A stretch of DNA of 64,000 nucleotides from Stenocarpella maydis (taxonomy: Eukaryota; Ascomycota; Sordariomycetes; Diaporthales; Diaporthaceae), in NCBI GenBank assembly GCA_002270565.1, contig NQMI01000034.1, forward strand, positions 300,192 to 364,191, read 5' to 3'. How positions within the stretch are numbered: position 1 is the first letter of the stretch; every line of letters starts with the position of its first letter. The notes below the pieces were generated by a model. It saw nothing but the letters and a program-made list of their open reading frames with translations. It searched no databases and was not told where the DNA came from. The translations under genes and the position numbers were made by a program. Of the stretch, positions 9,370-19,843 are shown one piece after another.

Positions 9370-12300
9370 ATGTCCGAGTCTGGTGATAGGTATGATGCTA
9401 TTCTGCATTTTTGCTGTCGTCCTTCTTGTTGCTGCTGCCCCGTGCCGAGAGAGCTGTCTGCTAATACGTGGGTCCTTTTTGGGTCTCCAGTTCCCACAAG
9501 CGCTCCAGATCGGCAGCTGCTCTGTCCCTCCTTCGACGTGTCCGCGAGCCCGACGACACTCCTCAAAGCCCTGCCGGCTCCGACTCCTCTCCAGTAGCCT
9601 CCAACCCCCCAGCGCCTGCATCGACCGTTTCCATGTCACAACAACAAGCAAACAGGAGCCAGGGCTCCAGGCTCTCCCTCGCCGGTTCGGTCAGCGGCCG
9701 TGTGCCCTCCTACCAGGCCCAGCCTCAACCCCAGGCCCCGTCGCCAACCACACCGAGGGCCGCCGCCACTACCTCCGTCTACGACAAGGGGAACACTATT
9801 GAACAGTCCGTCCGCAAGTTTCGCATCGTCGAGGCCTTGCGCAGCGGCGATACCGCGTCAATCTCCAGGGCCATCCGCGAGACCTCAGAAGGCGGGCCCA
9901 GGCCCAGCACCTCTTCCATCAACACCCTGTCGGGAGGCGCCCTGGACGACACCACAGTCCTCCATCTTGCTATCCAGGTCGCCGAATTCCCCGTCGTCGA
10001 GTATGTCATATCCGACGGTGCGGGCTACGTCGACATCAACGCCAGGGACAAAGACGGCAACACGCCGTTGCATATTGCTGCCAGCCAGGGGAGGACATCG
10101 ATCGTGAAGCTGCTGCTGGAGCAGAAGGACATCAATGATGCTATCGCAAACAACCAGGGCCGCTTGCCCCTCGATCTCGCGCGCAACGCCGACATCTTCC
10201 AGGTCCTGCAACTGTCCCGCTCTCTCTTCGCAGAATCCAAGATCAAGCAGGTTCAGGAGCTGATCAGCCAACAAGATTACAAGACCCTGGAGCAGGTGCT
10301 GGAGGAGACTCGCCTCAAGACCGTCTTGGACATCAATAGCACCGAATTTGTCCTCGACCCCCTGACCGCCCAAGCTGGCGGCACGCTTCTCCATGAGGCC
10401 GCCCGTCGCAAGAATACCGCCCTCATCCAGATCTTGCTCCTGCACGGTGCAGACCCCTTCAGGCGAGACCGGAAAGGCAAGCTGCCCCAGGACGCGACCA
10501 AGGACGACGTGACTCGTGCTATGCTCAAGAAGTCCCCCGCCGCAGTCGCCGCCCAACGAGGCATCCAGGAGAAGGCCGTGCTCGGGACAGCATCGCAGGC
10601 CGCAGCCGCAGCTCCTGGTGATCCGCTCCTGGGCAAGGAGGCCAGAGAGATGAAGGGCTACCTCAAGAAGTGGACCAACTACCGCAAGGGGTACCAGCTG
10701 AGGTGGTTCGTCCTCGAGGACGGTGTCCTGAGCTACTACAAGCACCAAGACGATTCTGGCTCTGCTTGCCGTGGCGCAATCAACATGCGCATCGCCAAGC
10801 TCAACATGAGCCCCGACGAGAAGACCAAGTTTGAAATCATCGGTAAATCCTCGGTCAAGTACACGCTCAAGGCCAACCATGAGGTAGAGGCTAAGAGATG
10901 GTTCTGGGCCTTGAACAATGCCATCCAGTGGACAAAAGACCAGGCCAAAGAAGAAAGTAGGCAGCGCGCCACCGAAGCCGAGATGCTGAACAAGGCAAAG
11001 GAGAATGTTCAGGGCGCCTCGGGTGGCGAGAGCACGAGCGAGAATGCGAGCTTCCTCGAACCTGGTCCGCGGGCCAGTACGCAGCTCACCCGGCTGCAGT
11101 CTGCTACCAAGTCCGGCAGCAAAGTGACCAGCGCGGGAGGTAGTGTCGCTGAGGAGGACGAGACAGACCGCGACACTAGGGCGGGATTTTCCGTCATGCA
11201 TGACGAGGAGGATGACGACGGCGATGCCTCGAGTGGCCGTGAACAGCCGAGCGCCGCCAAGGACGCCTTCAACATCACTGCGCAGTCGCTGAAGCTACAG
11301 CTGGAAACCATGGCGCAAGTCAACGCCGCTCTTGTCGCAGAAGCCAGCCAAAACCCTAATGTGAAGCTATCGGATCCCAAGACGGCAGGGGCTCTCGCCA
11401 CCTACGATGCCGCTATTCGATCCATGGCAGGGCTCGCTGGCGATCTCATGCGCATCTCTCGTGATAGGGACGCGTACTGGCAATACCGCCTGGACCGAGA
11501 GGTTGACATGAGACGCATGTGGGAAGAGAGCATGGCACAGGTTGCCAAGGAACAGGAAGTGCTGCAGGCCAGGATTGGCGAGGCCGAAGAGAAGCGAAAG
11601 CACACGAAGCGGATGCTCAAAGAGGTAGTGAACAATAACATGACCGAGAGCCAGATGGCTTCCCCGGGTCTGGCTCCTAGCTCCGACACCCAAGGATCTG
11701 GAGAGGCAGAGGATGCCCAAAAGTCACCGGCACGGAGCCTCCCGCTCAGCCGCCACGAGACTGTGTTCACAGAGATCGCGAATCTCTCGGAGGACGAGTC
11801 GGAGGATGACGAGGAATTCTTTGACGCTGTCGATGCTGGAGAAATTGAGGCGAAGCCCTTACCACCTGCCACGGCTACGGACGAAGAGAAGAAGCAACTG
11901 GTGACATCCACCGGGATCGACATCAGCAGCTCCTTCCACGGATACGAGAACGGCATACGGACGAGGCTGAAGATGGATGCGGATGACCGGCCGAAGATCT
12001 CACTTTGGGTAAGCCAACTGTTTCTATAGGCTTACACGCAGAGGACTGACATTCTGGTTTTAGGGTATTCTGAAATCGATGATCGGCAAGGACATGACCA
12101 AGATGACCCTGCCTGTATCCTTCAACGAGCCCACTTCACTGCTTTACCGCTGCGGAGAGGACATGGAATACGCCGACCTCCTGGACCTTGCTGCTGACCG
12201 TACCGACTCAATCGAGCGGCTCCTCTTTATCGCCGCATTTGCAGCAAGTGAGTATGCTTCTACCATTGGTCGCGTGGCCAAGCCGTTCAACCCCTTGCTC

Positions 12301-13251
12301 GGAGAGACGTTTGAGTACGTCAGGCCCGACAAAAACTACCGCTTCTTCATTGAGCAAGTCAGCCATCACCCGCCTGTTGGTGCCGCTTGGGCCGAGTCTC
12401 CGAAGTGGACGTATTATGGCGAGTCGGCAGTCAAGTCCAAGTTCTATGGCCGATCTTTCGATATCAACCCGCTTGGCACCTGGTTCCTGAAACTGCGGCC
12501 TACTTCCGGTGGCGAGGAAGAGCTCTACACGTGGAAGAAGGTGACGTCGTCGGTGGTCGGCATTATCACCGGTAACCCCGTCGTCGACAACTACGGTCCC
12601 ATGGAGATCAAGAACTGGAACACCGGTGAGGTCGCACATCTGGATTTCAAGCAGCGTGGCTGGAAGGAGTCATCGGCATATCAGATCGCTGGCAAGGTTG
12701 TGGACGCCAACGGGCGCGTACGTGTCAGCATCGGCGGCAAGTGGAACTCCAAGCTCTACGCTCGCGTCACACCTGGCTACGAGGCTCCCGTCGAGGCACC
12801 GGCCAACGACAACGATACCATCTTCAGGGGCAGCCTGGGCGAGTCTGATCCTAACAAGGCTTTCCTAATCTGGCAGGCGAACGAGCGTCCCAAGGGCATC
12901 CCGTTCAACCTGACACCATTCGTGCTTACGTTCAACCACATCGATGATCAGCTACGTCCCTGGCTCGCCCCGACCGACTCTCGCCTCAGGCCTGACCAAC
13001 GGGCAATGGAGGACGGTGAGTACGACTTCGCGGCGACGGAGAAGAACCGCCTTGAGGAGGGGCAGCGAGCTCGGAGGAGGGAGCGTGAGGCCAAGGGCGA
13101 GGAATTCGTGCCCGCCTGGTTCACGAAAGCAAGGTGTGAGATCACTGGCGAGGAGTACTGGAAGTTCAACGGCAAGTACTGGGAGCAGAGGGAGAAGGCC
13201 GGCAAGGGTGACAAGAGCGCGTGGGAGGGGCTGGAGCAGATCTATTCGTAG
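9370..13251 (+). CDS. Oxysterol-binding protein, Osh1/Osh2 type (ankyrin-PH-FFAT-ORD)
   Basis: Three exons, 9370-9389, 9491-12008 and 12064-13251, give about 1241 aa. The 20-nt first exon (MSESGD plus two nt) is fixed by a GTATGA donor and a CTCCAG acceptor, which join to [10 protein letters not shown]. Order of parts: Ser/Pro/Gln-rich N terminus, ankyrin repeats (for example [20 protein letters not shown] and [13 protein letters not shown]), and a PH domain starting at [20 protein letters not shown]. An acidic FFAT-like EFFDAVD follows, then the sterol-binding ORD with its signature EQVSHHPP. The family moves sterols and phosphoinositides at ER contact sites; FFAT recruits VAP proteins and the PH domain binds phosphoinositides. 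The 55-nt second intron lies just before the ORD. Codon use and structure look intact. Confidence 0.95.
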
Positions 13252-14001
13252 GATGGCGATATCAGCTACTTGTTTAGCGGGTGGTGATCTGAAGGGGTTT
13301 TTGTATGGGTGGGAGAGTAGACAGAGTAATGAGGCAAGACACGGCTAAAAATAAATTACACAAAGGCCACCTGCGGTAGAGTGCATGCATATGCTAGTAA
13401 ATTCATGGGTGCTATCGAATCTGACATTGGTAAAGGCCATGAAGCTTGCAAGTGGCACCACGTATAGATACTTTATCTACATTCATGCGACACAATTGAC
13501 TTGGATTCTTAAAATGATTGGCTGTTCTCTATATGCTTCAACGTCGCCAGCTACGTAGACTCCCTGGAGGGCAACAAGACAGCTGGAAAGCTTACAGAGC
13601 AATAGAAGAGACATTCACCTATGCTAATATATCATAAACCACCTGGAGGCGTCCGCAGCCGGGCCCAACTGTGGCCAGCCTCCAACACCTTACGGCAGCA
13701 AAAAGGGAAGGGGCAACACGCTCGTTGCGCACTGCTATGCCCACTGGTTCAGATGGCTGAGTCCCTGCTCGTACTGGACGACGATATTGGCACAAGGCAC
13801 AGCAAGATATCGTTGGCGAAGGTTTCCTGGTGACCGTTGAGCAGCCCGCCTGGCTAGGGGACTCCGAGTCTTTCCATATCCTCCGCCGGTATCGAGATCA
13901 ATCACAAGGCTAGCTTCAAATGGTGTGCTCCTTTATCATTTTTGAACAATATTTAAACCATCCAATTGCGAGTACGACCATTTGCCAAACCTCTTATTCC
14001 A
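13252..14001. other. Intergenic, no gene seen
   Basis: About 750 bp between the convergent oxysterol-binding protein and HxxHC-protein genes. It presumably holds both 3' UTRs. No open frame with protein character and no repeat stands out. It marks the left border of the inferred peptide cluster. Confidence 0.5.
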
Positions 14002-14745
14002 TCACTGCTCACCAAGGTGTTTCGCGAATTCTGGGGGCTCTGTATTGCTGCTTTTTAACTCGACATAAGAGAATGCCTCCATGCCAGGATTCATAAACAT
14101 CTCCCCACAGTGTGACACATGCCTTTCATTATCATACCTCGCCTCTATCTTAACGCCCGTGGTTTTAGATCTCTGCAATTTCCGCCAGTAGTAGAAGCAG
14201 TGCATGAAATGCCAGCGGGGAGTCGTCCAGAAGAGCTTGCCAGGTGTGTCTGCGAGGGCGCCAACCTCCACCAAACTTAGCTCTATCGTGTGATTGGCAT
14301 CCGCCCAGTACTGCCATCGCCCGTCTGGCCCGTCGCCGTCCTTGTCGAACTGGGCCATGAGGTCTTTATCAATGCAGTGGGGAGGCAGCCAGGCTGCTGC
14401 CATAGTGTCGTACTCGCAGCCCAACGACCTGGCCTCGGCAACCGAGTCGCCACAGTCACAAGGTCCGAGCTCATCGCTGACGAAGGAGTGACGGTTCGTC
14501 ATGACTATGGCGGACGCAGCGAGCGCAATCAGGGACACATCTTTCAGAGTCGAGATCCACTGTGGGATTGTTCTCTTCCTGCGTTGTGCACGTAACGGTG
14601 GTTTCTGGTGTGCTTCCTCAGCGAGAAACGGTTCATCATCTCCATGGGAGTTTTGTAAGCTAGGTCACAAAGAAAACAAAATGTCAGAAAGAAGGCTGGA
14701 CAAAGTTTGAATATGTCATACTTACGTGCTGTAGGTGGGCGACAT
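14002..14745 (-). CDS. Single-pass membrane protein with two HxxHC motifs (distant UstYa-like)
   Basis: Two exons, 14745-14726 and 14659-14002, give about 225 aa. The tiny first exon (MSPTYST) follows from a GTAAGT donor and a CCTAG acceptor joining in phase. An acidic cytosolic head is followed by a basic stretch (RAQRRKR) and a transmembrane helix near residues 48-62. The lumenal part carries GCEYDTMAAAWLPPHC, then HFMHC (157-161) and HVSHC (187-191). Two spaced HxxHC motifs are the proposed catalytic feature of UstYa-type cyclases. The surrounding sequence differs from the six classical members in this window and matches another widespread, uncharacterised fungal family. Function is inferred only from motif and position at the cluster edge. 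Confidence 0.78.
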
Positions 14746-15886
14746 CTTGCTTTTTGGAATGGTAATCAAAGTGAATTGCAAGTTGCAGTGAGGAATGGCA
14801 GAAAGAAAGCCAGCATGTAATGTTCCTTTACTCGGAAGCTCTTCGGCGCAGACTGCTCCAAATAACCCCAACACTTGCACTTATCTGGGAGAATGCATAT
14901 TCCAATAGGCAGGATCAACTTCATTGCATTTTTGGAAGTTGACAAGCAACAAGCTCTGTTATCACAATTGCCGCTGGAATGGGCGGGCCTGCCAAGGTGA
15001 ATTGCATAACTATCCATGTCAGTTCTCTCAGTCAAGCCTTTTCCCGGAGCTAAGCTTTTCTCCATAATAAGCTGACTGCAAACCTAGGTATGTAGCTAGG
15101 ATATTAATCCATCTGATCCTGAGTGCACACAGTGTGTCTTGGCAAGAGCCCATGCAGCTTACTGACCAGCCGGAAGGATGTTATCCATATGCTATGCTAG
15201 GTGGAGCGACCTTTACACGACACCGCAGCAGCCCTCAAGTGAGCCTATCAATCCAGTGACACTCCCTACTGGGTACATACGTATCCACACCTTATCCAGA
15301 ACTAACTCAACATGCTATGCCGCAGCTGTGCCACCTGCTTAGTCCTAACGCCCAAGGAACACATTGTCCGTGCAGATATGGAAGAATTGATTCCATAGCC
15401 CTCAGCGGTGAAAGAAGCCAAACTTCATCTGTAACCCACATTCCATGTCACCCACCATGGAAGGATCGACTCCATGGCCCTCAGGGGTGAAAAGTAGCCG
15501 AACTTCGGCTGTAATCCACATTCCATGTCACCCGCCCAATGACTCGGCCGTGAACGGGGAAGTCAACTAGTGGGGACTCGAATATGGATGAGGCTGATAT
15601 GGCAGTGGCCTCTAGCTAGCCCCGTCTACGCAGTCAGCCGCCTGTAATCTTTTCAAGATGTATCTACGGAAGGATTGTAACTTGTACGAGAGGATCAGGT
15701 CTTCTTATCTTCACCAATAAATTTGATAATTTGGATTCGTAATTGGTCACCCTTGTTCAGCGCAAGACTGGACTGTGGTAGAATCCCATTGAGGCCCGTC
15801 CGTTCTTCTCACCCTTGGCTGCGCCAGACGACTTGACGAACTCTACTGCCACCACTTGAGACACCAGATACTGCGCTACATACAAC
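14746..15886. promoter_or_regulatory. Divergent intergenic region with duplicated 79-bp segment
   Basis: This region separates the minus-strand HxxHC gene from the plus-strand UstYa-family run, so it probably holds both promoters. It contains an imperfect direct duplication (15378-15536), listed separately. No protein-coding exon is evident. Confidence 0.45.
15378..15536. repeat. Two imperfect 79-bp direct repeats upstream of a UstYa-family gene
   Basis: Copies at 15378-15456 and 15457-15536 share the pattern ATGGAAG-GAT-GACTCCATGGCCCTCAG...CACATTCCATGTCACCC, with scattered substitutions that are mostly transitions. They sit 350-510 bp before the next start codon. Confidence 0.85.
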
Positions 15887-16690
15887 ATGGATACCAAGAT
15901 TCACTACATCCTGTCTTCCTGCATGGTCCTTGCGGCCGGTCTGATATTTGTTTTTGGAGGGAAGCAACATCCTACAGCTTTAGAATGTACTATGAACATG
16001 CATTCATGGTGTAAGTCTGTTTGCCCGATAGCATCAGGCCTCCCCCAACTAAACAATTTTGATAGCTCCAGCATGGGGTGCTGTTGAGCAAAGGTGGGAG
16101 ACTTTCCAAAACGACTTCTCTCAAAAGTCCGTGTTTAGAGGCCAGCCCACGGCCACAATAGAAGCGGCATGGGATTCTATCTTGCCGGGTGAGTCTACGC
16201 TATCGAAGAGGTCAAAGAGTCTCATTTTGAGACTGACTCAACAATCTTAGAGAAGCCTGTTTCAATGTCCGCAGATGACGTGGAACTCCCCAAAGGTTTT
16301 CAACCAAGTTCTCTGGTTGCGGACGAGTCGGGCAATTTACTGGGCCATCTTGAAGTTTTCAGGAATCTGGCCTGTCTCAACTTGCTCCGCCAGCATACAT
16401 TCAGAGATGATTACGACTATGCTAGCCTGCCGGCTTTCCAAGGGACGGAGGGTGAGGTCATGAGCCGCATGGATGGGTGCGTTCAGAGACTGCGAAACGT
16501 TCTAATGTGCGAGGGTGATGCCACTCCTTACCTGATCATGCTCACCCCGGAGAAGAGGGAGAAGGAGTCACCAGATTTCAACACGCTGCACTACTGCAAG
16601 AATTTTGATGGAGTTTTGAATTGGGCTAGAGCAAATGAGGCCCAGGACGGCGTGGAGAGCCCACCTCTTTACAGCTCCGCATACGTATGA
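15887..16690 (+). CDS. UstYa/DUF3328-family protein lacking both HxxHC histidine pairs
   Basis: Three exons, 15887-16010, 16066-16188 and 16251-16690, give about 228 aa. Introns of 55 and 62 nt sit at the positions usual for the family. A transmembrane segment spans about residues 6-24. The family core follows: SPAWGAVEQRWETF, a FRGQPT block, LEVF, FRDDYDYASLPAF, and DFNTLHYCKNFD. Where relatives have HQLHC and HVDHC this protein reads RNLAC (120-124) and RMDGC (155-159). The cysteines remain but all four histidines are gone. There is no stop or frameshift, so it seems expressed yet probably not an oxidative cyclase by the known mechanism. It could be a regulatory or scaffold subunit, or an early pseudoenzyme. 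Confidence 0.88.
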
Positions 16691-16993
16691 TTGGTTGGCT
16701 AGAAATCATAGAATCCACCATGATTCAATTGCCTGATAGCGTCTAAGAATTTGCTTGAATTATTTGGTATTTCTTCAGAATTTGGTATCTAGGGCTCAAA
16801 GGTGCGAATGTGTAGAGGTCCAAAACCCGGTGCAGGTTAATTACCTCAGCAGAGAAAACAACCAGGGGTGGCTTCCTACATCTCTAGCGCTTTATTTAAT
16901 CATCTTTCACCCCTCTATACTCTCCCATCTATATACCTTTGTTATACAGTATCTCAACTCCACCCCAGGCTATATAGCAAGCAGTCCGGCAAA

Positions 16994-17955
16994 ATGAGAA
17001 TCGATCACGACAAGATAAAGGGCATCACTTTCAGTGCCGCCGCCGCAAGCATGCTTTGCGGTGTCATAATAGGCTCGACACTCACACAATTCATTTTCCC
17101 CCGACCAGATTGGCGCACATGCCGCCAAATTGGTCTGGAGGCCAGCGCTACTGGGACCCGTCATAAAAGCGAGGAGGCATGGAATAGATCCGCCTCACAA
17201 GACAAGCCGCATTGTAAGCCTCAAAGCTCCAAAAAAAAATCCGAACTTTTCTTTGTATTCACCAGGACACGCCCTAGCGTTTGAGCTGCTACACCAAAAC
17301 GGCTACCCGACCGACCTGCAGACACTACGTACCTTTGGCACCCACGACGCCTTCACTCCCTTCAAGGGCCCGCCCACCAAAGAGGTCGACGAGGCGTGGT
17401 CCAAATACTGGAAGGTGTGGATGTTCAGCGTCAATGAGGACGCTTTCAAGGCTTCCGTCCCGCAGCACTCGGAATCAGCCGTTCGTGTCCATGACAAGAG
17501 GCACGATGATGGCAGCGCAAGCCCGCGTTATCTTGCAACGTTTGAGGCTACACATCAGCTCCATTGCCTATACAATCTTTTTCGAGCATCGTACCTCGAC
17601 TACTATTCGGATGAAAAGAAGCAATACGATGCAGACCCAATGCAATGGCATGCGCGAGTGGACCATTGTGTAGACATACTGCGCCAGAAACTTGCTTGGT
17701 AAGGTTTCCGCCACCCTGAGCAGTTCTCAACTCCTCCTAAATTTCGCTGTGATCTGACTGACGGGCGAAAGTGACCGTGACACCTCGTTGATCACCTACA
17801 ATTGGGTAAAAGGCAAGAAAGGACCGGTGACAAACTTCAACGTGCAGCGGGTCTGTCCGCGTTGGGAGCATTTGGATGAGTGGGCCGCGAAATACGAGGT
17901 GACAAGCATTCCTACCAAGCCGGAACATGCTGTGCAACTCGATAGTATTCCTTAA
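16994..17955 (+). CDS. UstYa/DUF3328-family protein
   Basis: Three exons, 16994-17213, 17278-17698 and 17772-17955, give about 274 aa. An N-terminal transmembrane segment spans about residues 11-34. The first acceptor is read as the TAG at 17275-17277, because the earlier CAG would create an in-frame stop. The last exon, after a GTAAGG donor, encodes the usual tail (C-DRDTSLITYNWVKG). Site 1 is HQLHC (166-170) and site 2 is RVDHC (200-204), where the first histidine is Arg. The mid-domain is longer than in its neighbours. It starts 300 bp after the previous family member and ends 190 bp before the next, all on one strand. Family members are proposed oxidative cyclases of RiPP cores. Confidence 0.85.
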
Positions 17956-18146
17956 TTGATTATTGGAATAGCGGGGCAAATATCCTCGATAGTGATTAGG
18001 CAAGGTGGGGGGGGGGGTCCTAGCCAGAAAACTGAAGAATAAGCGCTTGCCCGATGGATCTGGGCATTTTTGTTTCGGCATTCTTTCTTGCAGTCTCGTC
18101 GTTTTGTTACCAATAAAAGAATTATTGTTTAGGATTCCGCACCAAA

Positions 18147-19223
18147 ATGGACGACCTGGAGACGAAAGAGCTCCTCACTCCAACTTCACAAGCGTCACAT
18201 CATTTTGAAATCTCCAGCCAGCGCTATGTTCGGAGGGAGCGGCACATGGCAAGCCTGATAGTTTCGTGCATTCTCACCTCCATGATAACCGCCCTATCAT
18301 GTTGGTTTCTATACCAACCATCCACACCCGACGCAGTGGATGACCCTTCGATCCAATTTTATTGTGAGTTCTTTCGAGTGGCCTTGTAAAAGTTCATGCG
18401 GCCGGGGTTAACAGGCATCTGTGCGGCAGCTCCCGCGAACGAATACGTGGAGTATATCCCACACGTCTTTCAAAGGAGTCGCGGGGATGACAAGACTCCC
18501 TTCCAGGGTTGGCCCACAGACGATATCGATAGGACTTGGCAAGAGTCTTATGTTCGTAAGTTAAGACTCTTTCTGTCCCTTGCGGGATCCAGCTAATACT
18601 GATTTTACCAGCCGGGATAGTTTCTGTGATAGATGGTAAGACGGCGTCCTTTCTGCCAGAAAAAACCGAGCGCCTGGCGGTCAAAGGCAGAGAGGACCAA
18701 TTTGTGATGACTCTCGACGTATTTCACCAGATGCACTGCCTAGACGTAGTGAGGATGGCTTTGTACCGTGACCGATACGACAAACATTTCTACTTTCCAA
18801 ATGGAACGGTAGATTATTGTAAATGGTTGCACGTTGGTAAGTGCAGCGCTTCCTGGCCCCGACTAGATTCTCGACCTCACAGTTCCCTTTCATTCTATGG
18901 GTTCAATGTTACAGGAGCTAATAAAGATCGCCATATCAGACCACTGCCTTGATCAGGTACGTCAAGCGTTAATGTGCAGCGCAGACGTCAGCGTTGTGTA
19001 CTACGCTTGGAGCGACATCGTGCAGGGAGTCCGGCCCAGAGTCGACAATCAGCACACGTGCAGGAACTATAGTAAACTCCTCGATTGGGCTTCGGACAGA
19101 ACCATTCCCGAAACCGACTGGCACCCGAGTCGTCGTGTTATCGTTGGTGAAGATGGAGACTTTGAGATCCAGCAAGGCAGAAATCATGCCGTGGACGGTC
19201 AAGGAGAATGTAATGGAATTTAG
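18147..19223 (+). CDS. UstYa/DUF3328-family putative oxidative cyclase
   Basis: Four exons, 18147-18363, 18415-18555, 18612-18836 and 18940-19223, give about 288 aa. All introns are phase 1. The last acceptor (TATCAG at 18934-18939) is chosen because it rebuilds HVDHC exactly across the junction. An acidic cytosolic head (MDDLETKELL) precedes a transmembrane helix at about 34-56. Both motifs are intact: HQMHC (158-162) and HVDHC (193-197). The C-terminal part has the family block ALMCSADVS and TCRNYSKLLDWA, then an unusual Arg/Glu/Gln-rich tail. It lies next to, and convergent with, the precursor gene, about 620 bp away. The most likely role is side-chain crosslinking of the core peptide. Confidence 0.88.
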
Positions 19224-19843
19224 GGTCTAATATAGTTGAATGCAAACGGCTTCAGCGCGCATTCACATGACCATACTGTGTTTTCAAACTGAGCCTATCG
19301 AACAAAACCATAGATCTCCATGAACCCTTTTGGCCATGTGAGATGCTTTGAAGCGCTTTGATGACTTTAAGTTACTAGTATGTTCTGTAAAAATACTTAC
19401 ATATTTACCATTAGAGCTACAGTCTCGGGGACAAATTTAACTGTTAGGTCGATCTGTGAGACCAATTGAGAGGAATGGGTTATTTTCCTGCTCCGGCAGC
19501 ATAGCATCACCGTGCAAGACTTTTTACGACGACTGGCACTGAAGTGCAAGAGAACACACTGATATTCACTGTCTCTAATAAAAGCCATTTTGCTCGGATT
19601 GGTCCATACGCGCAACTATGACATATACTAGATACCTCGGAAGCACTCATTGACGACAATCCACAGATTTCCCAACAATCAGAAATTCAACTCCCGGAAG
19701 CAACAGTTTTAGCTGTGGCAAGAGCGTTTGAACCTGTCGAACTTGGATGCGCGGAGGAGCTAGCTGCAGTTCCGCTGTCAACACCTGCACCCAAGGTCTT
19801 GGTCACTGAGGCAATTACACTCACCTTTAGAGGAAGCTCTTCC
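19224..19843. other. Spacer between convergent UstYa-family gene and precursor
   Basis: The part nearest the precursor (about 19688-19800, minus strand) contains a Ser/Thr/Ala-rich open stretch. It could be a spliced last exon of the precursor and is discussed as a finding. Otherwise I see only the two 3' UTRs. Confidence 0.4.

Noticed and set aside
9885..11201. 438-codon minus-strand frame opposite the oxysterol-binding protein
   Set aside because: It is antisense to ankyrin and PH exons with clear family motifs, and has no domain of its own.
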